DNA from: Artemisia argyi
Taxonomy: Eukaryota > Streptophyta > Magnoliopsida > Asterales > Asteraceae
DNA length: 64,000 nucleotides
Assembly: GCA_030686995.1 (NCBI GenBank)
Contig: CM060684.1
Span: 4,758,928 to 4,822,927 of the forward strand
Direction: 5' to 3'
The notes beneath the pieces were generated by a model. That model had not been told where the DNA came from and searched no databases. It saw nothing but the letters and a program-made list of their open reading frames with translations. Made by a program: the position numbers and the translations under genes. Shown here piece after piece: positions 1-11,140 of this stretch; the first letter of the stretch is position 1; the number at the start of each line of letters is the position of its first letter.

Positions 1-2
1 TA

Positions 3-2165
3 GGAAGTTTTGATGTTATCATTGGTATGGATTGGTTGTCGAAGTTACGTGCTCACATACTTTGCGACGAGAAGATCGTGCGAGTACCATACGGAAAGGA
101 AATCCTAAATATATTGGGAGATCGGAAGGATTCTAGGAGCCCATCCCGATTAGCAGTTATTTCTTGCACTAAGATACCAAAGCTAATGGAGAAGGGATGT
201 TACCTTTTCTTGGCTCAAATTTCTGAGAAAGGAGGGACGAAGAAAAAAGAAAGGTGCATCGGAGATGTGCCTATAGTTCATGATTTTCCTGATGTGTTTC
301 CCGATGATTTGCTGGGAATCCCGCCGACTAGACAAGTGGAGTTTCAAATTGAGTTGATACTTGGTGCTGCACCTGTAGCACGAGCGCCTTATCGTCTTGC
401 ACCTACCGAGCTAGAAGAGTTGTCAAAACAATTAGCGGAGTTAGCCGAAAAAGGATTCATAAGACCAAGTTCTTCACCTTGGGGAGCCCCAGTCTTATTT
501 GTGAAGAAGAAGGATGGATCGTTCCGTATGTGCATTGATTACCGAGAGCTGAACAAGTTAACGGTGAAGAATAGATACCCGGTACCTAGGATCGACGACT
601 TGTTCGATCAACTCCAAGGATCGAGTGTGTATTCGAAGATCGATTTGAGATCGGGATATCATCAACTTCGAGTTCGCGAGGAAGATATTCCGAAAATGGC
701 TTTCAGAACCCGTTACGGGCATTACGAGTTTCAGGTGATGCCGTTTGGGTTGACTAACGCACCGGCGATATTCATGGATCTCATGAATCGGGTGTGTAAG
801 CCTTACTTAGATAAATTCGTGATTGTGTTCATCGATGACATTCTAATTTATTTGAAGAGTGAGAAGGAGCATGAGGAGCATCTAAGACTCATCTTAGAAT
901 TGCTCAGGAAGGAGAAACTCTATGCCAAGTTTTCGAAGTGCGAATTTTGGATTCCGACGGTACAATTTTTGGGTCATGTGATTGATAGACAAGGAGTCCA
1001 TGTGGATCCTGCTAAGATTGAGGCAATAAAAGATTGGGCTGCACCTACGACCCCAACCGAAGTTCGTCAATTTTTGGGTTTAGCTGGTTATTACCGAAGA
1101 TTCATCGAGGGATTTTCGAAGATAGCTAAACCATTAACCAAATTGACTCAAAAGAGTGTTACGTATGAATGGGGAGATAAAGAAGAGGAAGCATTTCAAT
1201 TGCTTAAGAAGATGTTGTGTAGTGCTCCTATCTTAGCGTTACCGGAAGGTAACGAGGATTTCGTCGTCTATTGTGACGCCTCACATAAAGGATTGGGAGC
1301 CGTGTTAATGCAACGAGAGAAGGTGATAGCTTATGCTTCCCGACAGCTCAAAAAGCATGAGAAAAACTACACCACCCATGATTTGGAGTTAGGTGCTGTG
1401 GTTTTCGCCTTAAGGATATGGAGACATTACTTGTATGGGACAAAGTGTGTTGTGTTCACCGACCATAAAAGTCTACAACACATCTTGAATCAAAAAGAGC
1501 TCAATATGAGACAACGACGTTGGATTGAGTTGCTAAGCGATTATGATTGTGAAATTCGCTACTATCCTGGTAAAGCAAACGTTGTTGCTGATGCTCTTAG
1601 TCGAAAGGAAAGAATACCACCATTACGAGTTAGGTCATTAGGAATGACTATCGTATCGCCATTACCATCTCAAATACTTGAAGCTCAAACGGAAGCGTTG
1701 AAAGCAGAAAATAGATCTGCTGAGAATATATTTGGGATGGCTGAGAATGAGAAAGGATTTGTTAAGCGTTCGAATGGATTACTATGTTTTGGAGATCGGA
1801 TTTGGATACCTTTATATGGAGGAATTCGGGAGTTAATTATGCATGAGTCGCATAAGTCAAGGTACTCTATTCATCCGGGATCTGACAAAATGTATCAAGA
1901 TCTTAAGAAGTTATATTGGTGGCCAAACATGAAGGCAGATATAGCATCGTACGTTAGTAAGTGCTTGACATGTTCTAAGGTTAAAGCCGAACATCAGAGA
2001 CCGTCAGGATTACTAACGCAACCAGAACTTCCAGTCTGGAAATGGGAGCGGATTACTATGGACTTCATTACCAAATTACCGAGGACAGCTAGCGGTTGTG
2101 ACGCTATCTGGGTAATTGTGGATCGTCTGACAAAGTCTGCTCATTTCCTAGCAATTAGTGAATAA
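3..2165 (+). pseudogene. Gypsy pol fragment: protease end, RT, RNase H, integrase N-part
   Basis: The open frame enters from the window edge, so the methionine at 27 is not a true start; the first codons belong to the end of the retropepsin domain (IGMDWL). RT follows at about residues 100-330 with the catalytic FIDD box and the SGYHQLRV and MPFGLTNAP blocks. RNase H follows (CDAS, then TDHKSL and ADALSR), then the HHCC integrase zinc domain near residues 630-670 and the first integrase aspartate in MDFITKLP. The frame ends at 2165 after [12 protein letters not shown], where family members continue; about a dozen bases seem to be missing. The RT and RNase H catalytic residues I can see are intact, so decay here is limited to the break. 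Confidence 0.9.
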
Positions 2166-2403
2166 ACTTGCGAGGTTGTATGTGAAGGAAATTATTTCTC
2201 GTCATGGAGTCCCGATATCTATTATTTCGGATCGCGATAGCCGTTTTACGTCAGCTTTGTGGCGATCACTCCAAACGGCTTTGGGGATGAGACTTGATAT
2301 GAGTACTGCATATCATCCCCAAACCGATGGTCAAAGTGAGAGGACCATTCAGACGTTAGAGGATATGCTTCGTGCATGCATCATAGACTTTGGTAAAGGC
2401 TGA
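2158..2403 (+). pseudogene. Gypsy integrase core, second frame
   Basis: This frame is shifted relative to the upstream pol frame and continues the integrase catalytic core. It holds the second catalytic aspartate (ISDRDSRF) and the glutamate of GQSERTIQ after AYHPQTD, spaced as in DD35E integrases. It ends at TGA 2401-2403, a position where relatives have a tryptophan; a single G-to-A change explains it. The methionine at 2158 is incidental and is not a start. Confidence 0.85.
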
Positions 2404-2650
2404 GAGAAGTACTTGCCCCTTGCGGAATTCTCCTATAATAATAGCTACCACACAAGTCTTAAAGCTGCACCATTCGAAGCTTTGTATGGCAGAAAGTGTC
2501 GTTCGCCTATTGGTTGGGCAGAAGTTGGAGATAGCCAACTCACAGGCCCTGAACTTATCTTGGAAACTACAGAGAAAGTAGCTCAGATTCGTGATCAGTT
2601 ACAAGCAGCCAGAGATAGGCAGAAAAGTTATGCCGATCAGAGACGTAAAC
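2404..2650 (+). pseudogene. Gypsy integrase C-terminal region up to the copia insertion
   Basis: This is the same frame as the segment before it, separated only by the TGA at 2401-2403. The sequence [11 protein letters not shown] and the following [13 protein letters not shown] block are hallmarks of Ty3/gypsy integrases after the DDE core. The frame runs into the inserted copia LTR at 2651 and resumes at 11141. The original site reads through CGT AAA CCC once the insertion and one target-site copy are removed. Confidence 0.88.
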
Positions 2651-3145
2651 TGTTGGATCGTGAACACCTTGAACTTGTGTTAAAAATGATACTTTGAGTG
2701 ATACCACTAAGTATGCGGAATCTACTTAATGATACTTAGAAGATTGATTGTAAATGGAATAGTTGTATGTATGTAAGAACAATGTATGTAACAAACAAAT
2801 AGCTCAAATATTATTAATGATAATAATATGAGTGATCTAAGATATCACTAGGGTTACACCTTGAAGCTCTAAGAAAACGTATTAGAAAGATGTTTTCTAA
2901 CTATGATCTAGGATCTCCTTTTATACAACAAGGAGTCCTCTTGTACAAGATAAGTATAATACTAATAGAATAAGATATACACAAAATCTTTTCTATGTTT
3001 ATCAATGCGCGTTTCTCTAACAGTTAACAAGTGAGCAGTGGTAATATTTGTTCTTGCAGTGGTAATGAGTTTCCACTACAAGTACAATCTTCTGCAGTTG
3101 TAATATCTTCACTAGCCGTGGTAACTGATAGAATAATTCCCAACA
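2651..3145 (-). repeat. 3' LTR of the copia-derived element
   Basis: It is TG...CA bounded (TGTTGGATCG to CCCAACA) and 495 bp, the same length as the LTR at 10641-11135. By eye I count about four differences between the two. The last 115 bases contain the words GCAGTGGTAA (3034, 3056), an inverted GTTTCCACT-type copy (about 3069) and two looser copies (about 3093 and 3113). Confidence 0.95.
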
Positions 3146-3165
3146 ATCCTCCCCTAAACTTATGA
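3146..3165 (-). other. Polypurine tract of the copia-derived element
   Basis: On the minus strand this reads TTTAGGGGAGGAT directly before the 3' LTR. It is the expected plus-strand primer site and fixes the element's orientation. Confidence 0.8.
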
Positions 3166-3235
3166 TTTATGTGTAAATCAATAAGTTTCTTCAAGTATAC
3201 AATAAACCTGAGGATATGGGAATTCTTCCAAACAC

Positions 3236-6127
3236 TTATCTTGTTTTTCTTAATCCTTTATCAGCTCTTGCATATTGATCTTTAATCTTCTGAATCAAAG
3301 CTTTAACCTTTTCATTATCTGCATAAACTCTTAACTTTGACATCAACATTGCAGACAAAGTTGTAGCTTTAAGTGGATATTCCTTCTCAGCAAACATAAA
3401 CACATCCACTTTATTTGTTGTAGAAACATGATGAACCTCACATTTATCAAAATATGTCCATGTAGTATTCAAGTTTGATGAATTAAACTTCCAATACTTA
3501 TCATTAAGATCTGGTTCATATAATCTTCTCAAGTCAACCCAGAGCTGCATTTCTTTCATATCCTTGAGAGTATCAGCCTTGAATCTTTCATTTACAAGCT
3601 TCCAAAGAGTATCAAGATCATCTCTGTCACATGCTTTAAGAAGATCTTCAAACTGAATAAATGATGAAGATTCTCCTCCCAGTCTTATAATTTTCCAAGT
3701 GGGAGCAAAATTCTTTGCTGTGTACACTTCCCAATCAATAATTTGATGTTTTGATTGTGAATGATCTGGATAGAAATCTTCTTCTTCAACAATGATAATT
3801 TCACTAAGTGGATCTTCTGCACTTTTCTCAAATTGAGATTCTTTCTCTTGAGGAGCTTTCATTCTTTTAGTGACATGATCTTCAACTTTTGAAGCTTTCC
3901 TTTTACTTTGTTTGAATCTTTCAACTTCTTCAAAATCAATAGGTCTGAAGGTATTATCTTGCCTTTTAATTCTGTAGCAGATACCTTCAATTCTTTCATG
4001 AGACATACCTTTGAAGTCAGCCATCTTCCAAGTTCCAACATGACAACAATATAATTTCATCTCATGAATGATCTGTGCCTTTGTGGGTTGTCTTTGTTTC
4101 TTTTGACCTTTTCTAAAGTTTCCAATAATGTCATCCAGTGCTTGTTGATTCTTCATTTGAATGAAATCAACCAATTGAGCTGTTCTTTGATCTTCAGTTA
4201 AGGACTTGTTAGCAATAAGCTCAATAGCTTTCTTCTTTACAACTGGATCATGCTTAATCATATGCTCAATTTCTTCATCTGATGGCACATATGAGAACAT
4301 ACGGGGTTTCTCATGTAAGATGGTTGGTGGAATCACTGAGAGTGGTTGTGCCATTACTTCTTCAAGTTTACCTAGCCTCTGTGCTTCCATAAAACTAGCA
4401 ACATCCATCTCCTTTTGCTTCTTCATATTTTCTCTTTCTGCAGCTTCAAATTGTTCTGTTAATCTTGCATCAAAATCAATTTGAGCTTGATCTTTCTTAG
4501 AAATCTTCCTTGTAAGAACTTGTTCTGCATCAAGCACCATTGCTTTACCTTTAACTGATCTTTTTCTGGCAGCTTCTTCCTCTGCAGTGGTAAGTAAAGG
4601 AACATCAGTGGTAACTTTTTCACTTGCAGTGGAAATTATATGATCAGTGGTAACATGCTCTGCTTCAGTTGAAAAGTGTTGAGCAGTTTCAATAACCAAA
4701 TCTTTATCCAACTTCCTCCCCTCAATCTCAGCTACATCATCATATGCTTGAGCATCCATATCTTCAAAATGAGTACTCCTCCCCTCAATTTCTGCATCTG
4801 TTTTCCTCCCCTGTTTGGAAGAAGTTCCCAAAGCATAACCAGAACCTGCAGAAAGACCATCAGGAGATGATGATGGGGAAGAAACCACAACTTGAACATG
4901 TCTTTTCTTCTTGAGATCCACAACTTCAGCCTGCAACTTTTGGATCTCAGTCTTCAATAGATTCAACTCTGTGGCATGTTGTACTTTGGTCTGTGCCAGA
5001 TCTTTCTCCAGAGTTTGAACCTATTTGGCTAATTTGGTACATAATTCCATCAATTCAGTTAGTGTCACACTGCCTTCAACACTTCCAACTGTGTTACCTG
5101 TTGGGAGAGGTGAATCATAAGGCATTGATTCAGGCTCTTCTCTAGTTGGACTAGATTGAAGCCTTGAACCACCACTGCTTGTTCCTAAACCATAAGGATC
5201 AGCAACATGCAATGTTGTCATGGAAGGAGTTGGCTGTTTGTGCCTCCTTTCATATGTGTGAGTTACAGCAGGAAAATGTTGAATTTGTGGAACAGAAATA
5301 GTGGGTGTGTGATGGGATACAACTGGGATTGTTGCATCTTCACCCTGTATTTGTGAAATCTTTGCAAGCATGTTTGGTAAAAGAGGATGAGTCACTCCAT
5401 TCCCAAGATCTGAAGCCTTACACATGTTTTGAAATACTTTTGGCTTAAGATATGGAGTGTCATAAATCCTATTATGATTTTGCAGTTGAAATTCATTTAA
5501 CACTGCTTGCACAAACCTTGGATACATCAAAAATTTGTATGAACTTGTTACATTGCTTTTCATGTCATTGAATATAAACTTTGAAAAATTGAAAGTCCTA
5601 TCAGAAACCAAGCAAACTAAAGGGTAAGCCATGGTTGATCCAAATTGTTCATAAGAAGTTTTCTTAGGACTTAGGCAATGCAACAGAGTGTGTATCAAAA
5701 ATCTCCAATGGGGACAAAAACATCCTTTCTTAAAAGTTACTTTTTGATCAGATGTATCATACCCCATCAAATCAATGTAGTGGAATATGTCTGAATTAGG
5801 TAATGTGATGATACCATTGAGATCATCTAATTGGAGAATTCTCCTCAAAGATGACTCAGTAACATCAATAGTTACCCCATCCACTGTGGCTCTAAGAGCT
5901 TCCACAGGTTCATGTATGTCTCCCTGTTCAAGTGTGATGGACTCCACAGAGTTCCAAAACTGTTTGATTTGAGAAACAAAGATTGTGGGATTCATAGTTA
6001 AGGCATACCTTATATGAGTTGAGTTTAGGAAGTCCACAATCTGATGAAAAATAGGTCCACTCTTGTTGTTTGACTTTTGTTGGTAAGCCACTTGATTGTG
6101 TTCATCTGCAAACTTGAGAGTCACCAT
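3236..6127 (-). pseudogene. Long 3' ORF of copia-derived element (unknown function), one internal stop
   Basis: Two open stretches (6127-5021 and 4966-3236) lie in one frame and are separated only by a TAG at 5023-5021, giving about 963 codons. The first 230 residues form a conserved globular region (VDFLNSTHIRYALTMNPTIF near residue 33) that I recall from SIRE-type elements of Asteraceae, often misnamed in databases. After a serine/proline-rich linker, a leucine-rich coiled coil spans about residues 355-415. A charged region follows, then a conserved C-terminal block (VDVFMFAEKEYPL). A homologous C-terminus occurs at 62773-64000. No transmembrane or enzyme motif is evident. It appears to have its own promoter: a TATAAAT on the minus strand near 6198-6204. 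Whether it is env-like, structural or regulatory is unknown. Confidence 0.7.
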
Positions 6128-6926
6128 GATTTTGTGATTTGAGAGATGAAAGTGTTAGTAATCGTGAATAAAAAGCAAGCCGTATAAAATCAATTTATAC
6201 TAATAGGGTTTTGAGAAAAACGCGTATGAAGAATTATCTATAGAAAGGTGTATCTTTAAGAAATACAATTTGGTAAGTAGATAATTCCCAAAAATTTTAC
6301 CCTATTAATAAGGAAAGACAGTTATATTGGTAACGGCTAGTAAAAATAAGATTACTGACACACAGTTGTAACGGCTAGTTCATCAGTGGTAAAATTTACA
6401 CTATCAGTGGAAACAATGAACTTGCAGTGGTAAAAATTTCAAAGAGCAGTGGTAAGTAAAATATGTAAAATGTGCTGCTCTTATCATAGTTTTTAGCAAA
6501 CTATCAGCTATCAACGGATTTGATAAGTCTTTACCAGAAGCCATTTGCTTATGGACTAGCTGATTCTTATGTGGGTTAGACATGGTGAATCAATAACCAT
6601 TTGTTGTGTGTCTAAGTTACACACCTTATAACTCCAATGAGATATAACACCACAAAATAAGTCTCATCATAACTCACAAAGATTAACCCAAGTAACTTTT
6701 TAACCAAGTTACTATACACAAAAAAAAATATCTTCTCAAAAGTCAAACCACAGTTACTCCTCAAACCAACCAAAACAGATGGAAGTAAATAATCTTCATT
6801 AATTAGTATAACACCTAACCTTGGCTTATTTAACCTCCTCCAAACACCACATCTCAGTCACCAACAATCTTTCAAACCCTAATATCCCACAACAAAATTT
6901 CAAAAACCAATTTTCTTCCAAAAATC
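6128..6926. promoter_or_regulatory. Divergent promoter region between the 3' ORF and the opposite gene
   Basis: These 800 bases separate two head-to-head ORFs. On the minus strand a TATAAAT near 6198-6204 and a 5' leader precede the ATG at 6127. On the plus strand CTTATTTAA near 6826 is followed by a CA/CT-rich leader up to the ATG at 6927. In the middle sit four copies of the element's private word: 6383-6392, 6403-6413, 6424-6433 and about 6445-6455. Promoter calls rest on sequence appearance only. Confidence 0.5.
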
Positions 6927-7367
6927 ATGTCATCAGACCCTGAGTCCTCTGATCAACACTCTTCTGTTCCAACATCAGAAGAAGTACCACCATATCCATG
7001 GGGACTTGAAGGTTCTGATTTTGAGAGAGAGATAAAGAAACGATGGGATGTGGAAGACAAAAAATGGAATGCATACATAGAGGGTGAATCAAGCCGTAAT
7101 ACAAATCCTGCTGAGCTTGTCTCTCCCTTCATCTGGACATCTGATGAAGAATCTTCAGAGGAAGAGAATGAAGATCCAACCTTTCTTCCTCCTTCCACAC
7201 CAGAGAGATCCCAACCAAGATCAAGTAAGAGAGATCCATCTCTCCCAACATCATCAAACTTGATGGCGGATCTTCCTGCTCCAGAACCTTGTCTTCTGCA
7301 TCAAGAGCATATTGGACAGAGCAATAAAGCTCAAATCACACATAAGGGAAAGGAGAAGCAGAAGTAA
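6927..7367 (+). CDS. Opposite-strand gene inside the copia-derived element, acidic 146-residue protein
   Basis: This is an intact ORF running against the host element. The protein is rich in Ser, Glu, Asp and Pro, with an acidic run (TSDEESSEEENEDP) near residues 71-84 and a lysine-rich end. The segment GLEGSDFEREIKKRWDVEDKKWNAY near residues 27-51 looks like a short amphipathic fold. I do not recognise a family. Gene-like surroundings support it: a TATA-like box and leader upstream, and a downstream stretch with AATGAA-type signals near 7620-7630. It could be a captured host gene or a lineage-specific antisense gene, as seen in some plant LTR elements. There is no sign of an intron. Confidence 0.55.
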   Translation: MSSDPESSDQHSSVPTSEEVPPYPWGLEGSDFEREIKKRWDVEDKKWNAYIEGESSRNTNPAELVSPFIWTSDEESSEEENEDPTFLPPSTPERSQPRSSKRDPSLPTSSNLMADLPAPEPCLLHQEHIGQSNKAQITHKGKEKQK

Positions 7368-7883
7368 ATGATTGATGAATGTTGCCAAGGACCAAAGTTT
7401 GTGAGTATTTTCTTGACTTTGGTACTTGAGCATCTTCACAGTCTTCCTTCTTTTCTTTTTCCATTTTCATCTTCAGCTTCTTCATTGTACTTGTCATAGC
7501 CTCCAGTATGATGTAATAATTGATAGAAGCTTAGTAGTACACAATTAGCCAAATGTATTAGGAATGATCTTTGTAATCCAATTTGGAATTTTGAATGTAA
7601 GCTGTAACTTATGTCTTGGAATGAATGAAAAGATCTTCTTTACTCAGTATGTAAGACCTTCAGCATTATTATGTTTGCTATAGAAACTAAATTCAGCTTA
7701 TTAGATCATATTCCTTGGTTACATCTCTTGGTGACTGTAACACTCTTCTTGCAATCTCATTAACATTTGCAGAACAGACATATACCAAACAACTTGAAAA
7801 ACATATTAGTGAAACTCAGAAAATAATATCAAGTCATTCATAATCAGTAGTCTTTGACTGTCCCTGCACTCAACATAAAACAA
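7368..7883. other. Noncoding between the two convergent genes of the copia-derived element
   Basis: This stretch lies between the stop of the plus-strand gene and the stop of gag, so it holds both 3' ends. It is T-rich on the plus strand (7430-7650), like a plant 3' UTR. In complete copia elements protease, integrase and RT would lie after gag; none of their motifs appears here. Confidence 0.6.
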
Positions 7884-10595
7884 TTAGTACCTTTTGGGGA
7901 CCCAAGCCACAAATGACTTGGATCTGCCTCGTGTATCAATATAATTGTATCTATCAAAGGTCATTGATACACCATTGGGATTGTTTGTTGTTCCTTTTGG
8001 TTTCCATTCCTAACGAACTGAGGCCTTAACAGCTTTTCCCAAGTTTACCCTTTTCTTATTCACATAGACATCAGTGGAAACATTTGGTCTTGCAGTGGTA
8101 ACTGCATGCCTAGCAGTGGAAACTGCTGGATTTGAAAAATTGGGTCTCCACATGTGATTCTTGTGATCATTCTTTTCAAAATAAGCCTTTTTCCCTGTTT
8201 GATAAGATTTAACAAAAGAAGTGACAGGGGACTTAGGATAAACTTTGTTATTACTTCTGGCAGTGGTAACTGCTGGTCTAGCAGTGGAAACATGTTTAAT
8301 GCCAGTGGTAAGCATAACAGACCTGGGAACCATCTTGCTTAAGGGGTTTGGGTGAGTCATTATATTAGAATTAGATCCATTCACCCTTGTAAAAACTCCC
8401 CTTCTTCCCATGTGATAGGTACAGTCTTTAGCTAAATGGTCAAAGCTACCACATATATGACAAGCCTTATTGTTGAACACAAAATCACTACCAAACTGCC
8501 TAGTTTTAACATGATTCCAACTTCTCATGTTCCCTCTAGGAGATTTAGGCCTATCCCTGTACATTTCTGCATACCTAGTAGTAGACCTAGTGAAATTTGA
8601 TTGTGTTCTAGGCTTCTCTTTGACTTCTTCAGGAATACATTTTCTTTCCTCAACTTTAACATCTTCAGTAACACTAGTTTTAGACTCAACTTTCAAACAT
8701 TCATATTTAAGAGATGAGTCACTAGCACTATCAAAAGTCTCAACCTCAACCTAAACCTTTTCAGTTTCAACTGGTTTAACAAATTTTGGTCCATAGGTCA
8801 TGGGTGGATCCTGAAACTCTTCTAAGCCTGTGTGAGCTAGGTCAATGCCAGGAGGTGCTGGAACACCTCTTAGAGGTGGTGGAACAGATTTGTATCCAAG
8901 ACCTGATTTAGCTTTGCTCACAACTTGGGCTTCCCAAATTTTGTCAATGCTCTTGGATTGATGGTCTAGTGTTTGCTTAGTTATCTGAATGTTCTCACTA
9001 GCCTTTTTAACTTTTTCAATCTCTTCCCTAAGAGCTTTATTTACTTCAAGATAAAAATCTAAGTCTCTTTTTAAAACAGCAATGTCATCACTGAACATAG
9101 ATTCATTAGCCCTATAATGCTCTATCTGTTTTTCTAAAACACCTAGACCTCTTTTATGATTTGCTAAATTATAATTAGTATGATGTAAATCTAGCATCAG
9201 TTCATCATATTTTGTTTTAGAGATCTCTAACTCTTTTACAGCCTTACAGTTTTTAGAACAAGCATTATTAGTATGTACCTCAGTGTCTGAAAAAGCCATG
9301 AGTGCATGCTCAGTAGCAAGCATTGCAGATTCTGAATCATCTTCTCCATCCTGAGTCATAAAGCTTCAATCAAAGCTTACTCCATCAATAGCCAATAGCA
9401 CCTTTGGCTCTTCTGTTGTAGGTTCTTTGTTCTTATCCTTCTTGTACCAAGTTGACTTGTTGTCAAATTTCCTTGGTTTTCTACATTCTCTAGCAAAGTA
9501 CCCCTTCTTGTGACAATTATAGCACTCCACCTTCTTTTTATCAAAACCTACAGTCTCATCACCACTTATATGTATCTTTCTCCCTGTCTTCTTCCAGAAC
9601 TTCTTTGATCTTGAGCTGAGTAATGCCACCTGCCATTTGATGTCCATTTCCTCCATATCATCTTCATCAATTTGATCCAAGTCCTCATGATTGAGGATTG
9701 AACCACCCACATGGCTTGATATAAAGGCATAGAAAGTAGCATCACTTAGTCCTGCAATCTGTTTCTTTGAGCTCCTAGTGGAAACATTTCCATTACCAGT
9801 GGAAACAATCATGTTACCACTGTCATCATCACTATCACTTTCATCATCTGAACTATCATTACCTGATGATGATATGAGTGCTACACTTGCAGAACTTGTT
9901 TTTAACTTGCCAGCTTTCTTTAATCTTTGTTCAATAACTTTGAAGTTATTGTACACATCATTAAGCTTCATGGTCTCAAGATCTGACTTATCTTCCCATA
10001 CAGCAACATTGGTATCAAACTCAGCAGGTAAACTTCTTAGAAATTTAAGATTGAGGTCTTCCTTTTCCACCTCAATTCCAAAAGCAGTCAGCTGAGTAAC
10101 AATCTTTGGTAGCCTTGTGAATATGCTATCAAGAGATTCATTGCTTGTTGAACCAAAATTCTCATAGGTCTGCTTCAGTAAAGTCTTTTGAGTCTTCTTG
10201 GTAGAGTCATTACCACCAAACACTTCACAGATCTCATCAAAGAGGGTCTTTGCAGAGTTGTATTTGCTAAAAGCCAGAACTTGTTCTCTGGGTAGAGCCA
10301 TCAATAACAAACCTCTAGCCTTCAAATCATTCTTTAGTTGGTTTCTTTCTTCATTAGTAACAGGACCAGCGTTTACTTTTGTTACTGGCTTGTCACCAAC
10401 CATCTCTACAGTTGTACCAGGTTTGAATGAATTTCCACACATTATGATCTCCCATAATGTGTAGTCTTGAACCATAAAGAATTGTTCTATCATAAGCCTC
10501 TACATCTCAAAGTCATTAATTTTAAGCTTGGGAAGCTTTGCAGCAATGTTTGATTGGCTTGTTTCTGTCTCCATTGTTTCTTTTGAATCTGCCAT
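7884..10595 (-). pseudogene. Copia-type gag with four in-frame stops
   Basis: From the ATG at 10595 to the TAA at 7886-7884 a single frame of about 903 codons is interrupted by TAG at 10502-10500, TGA at 9368-9366, TAG at 8753-8751 and TAG at 8012-8010. No frameshift is needed. Each stop is one C-to-T or G-to-A change from a plausible Gln or Trp codon. The N-terminal part holds the copia Gag core (YTLWEIIMC, then the LMALP and NLKFLRSLP blocks). A first zinc knuckle near residue 358 has Tyr where the zinc-binding His is expected. A second one (CHICGSFDHLAKDC) is canonical. Gag would form the particle that packages the RNA. The VTTA/VSTA residue repeats near the C-end are the translated GCAGTGGTAAC words. 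Confidence 0.82.
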
Positions 10596-10626
10596 AGGAT
10601 CTTCTAAATCAAAATATCAAAGCCTT

Positions 10627-10638
10627 GCTCTGATACCA
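10627..10638 (-). other. Primer binding site, tRNA-iMet type
   Basis: On the minus strand this reads TGGTATCAGAGC, complementary to the 3' end of plant initiator-methionine tRNA, two bases inside the 5' LTR. This is the standard plant Ty1/copia site. Confidence 0.93.
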
Positions 10639-10640
10639 CT

Positions 10641-11135
10641 TGTTGGATCGTGAACACCTTGAACTTGTGTTAAAAATGATACTTTGAGTGATACCACTAA
10701 GTATGCGGAATCTACTTAATGATACTTAGAAGATTGATTGTAAATGGAACAGTTGTATGTATGTAAGAACAATGTATGTAACAAACAAATAGCTCCAATA
10801 TTATTAATGATAATAATACGAGTGATCTAAGATATCACTAGGGTTACACCTTGAAGCTCTAAGAAAACGTATTAGAAAGATGTTTTCTAACTATGATCTA
10901 GGATCTCCTTTTATACAACAAGGAGTCCTCTTGTACAAGATAAGTATAATACTAATAGAATAAGATATACACAAAATCTTTTCTATGTTTATCAATGCGC
11001 GTTTCTCTAACAGTTAACAAGTGAGCAGTGGTAATATTTGTTCTTGCAGTGGTAATGAGTTTCCACTGCAAGTACAATCTTCTGCAGTTGTAATATCTTC
11101 ACTAGCCGTGGTAACTGATAGAATAATTCCCAACA
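10641..11135 (-). repeat. 5' LTR of the copia-derived element
   Basis: 495 bp, collinear with 2651-3145 and about 99% identical by eye (differences near 10750, 10797, 10830 and 11072). Followed by the target duplication TAAAC at 11136-11140. Confidence 0.95.
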
Positions 11136-11140
11136 TAAAC

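Larger units (their letters stand above)
2651..11135 (-). mobile_element. Pol-less Ty1/copia-derived element with gag and two extra genes
   Basis: This is a complete 8485 bp insertion with 495 bp LTRs at both ends, a target-site duplication TAAAC (2646-2650 and 11136-11140), a tRNA-iMet primer site next to the right LTR and a polypurine tract next to the left LTR. It therefore reads on the minus strand. In element order it has gag (10595 to 7884), an opposite-strand gene (6927-7367) and a long 3' ORF (6127 to 3236). No protease, integrase, RT or RNase H motif is visible. The gag and 3' ORF types match Asteraceae copia elements of the SIRE/Maximus kind as I remember them. It must have moved with enzymes supplied by another element. 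Confidence 0.88.

Noticed and set aside
4206..4870. Plus-strand ORFs opposite the copia 3' ORF
   Set aside because: Shadows of the minus-strand frame with no features of their own.
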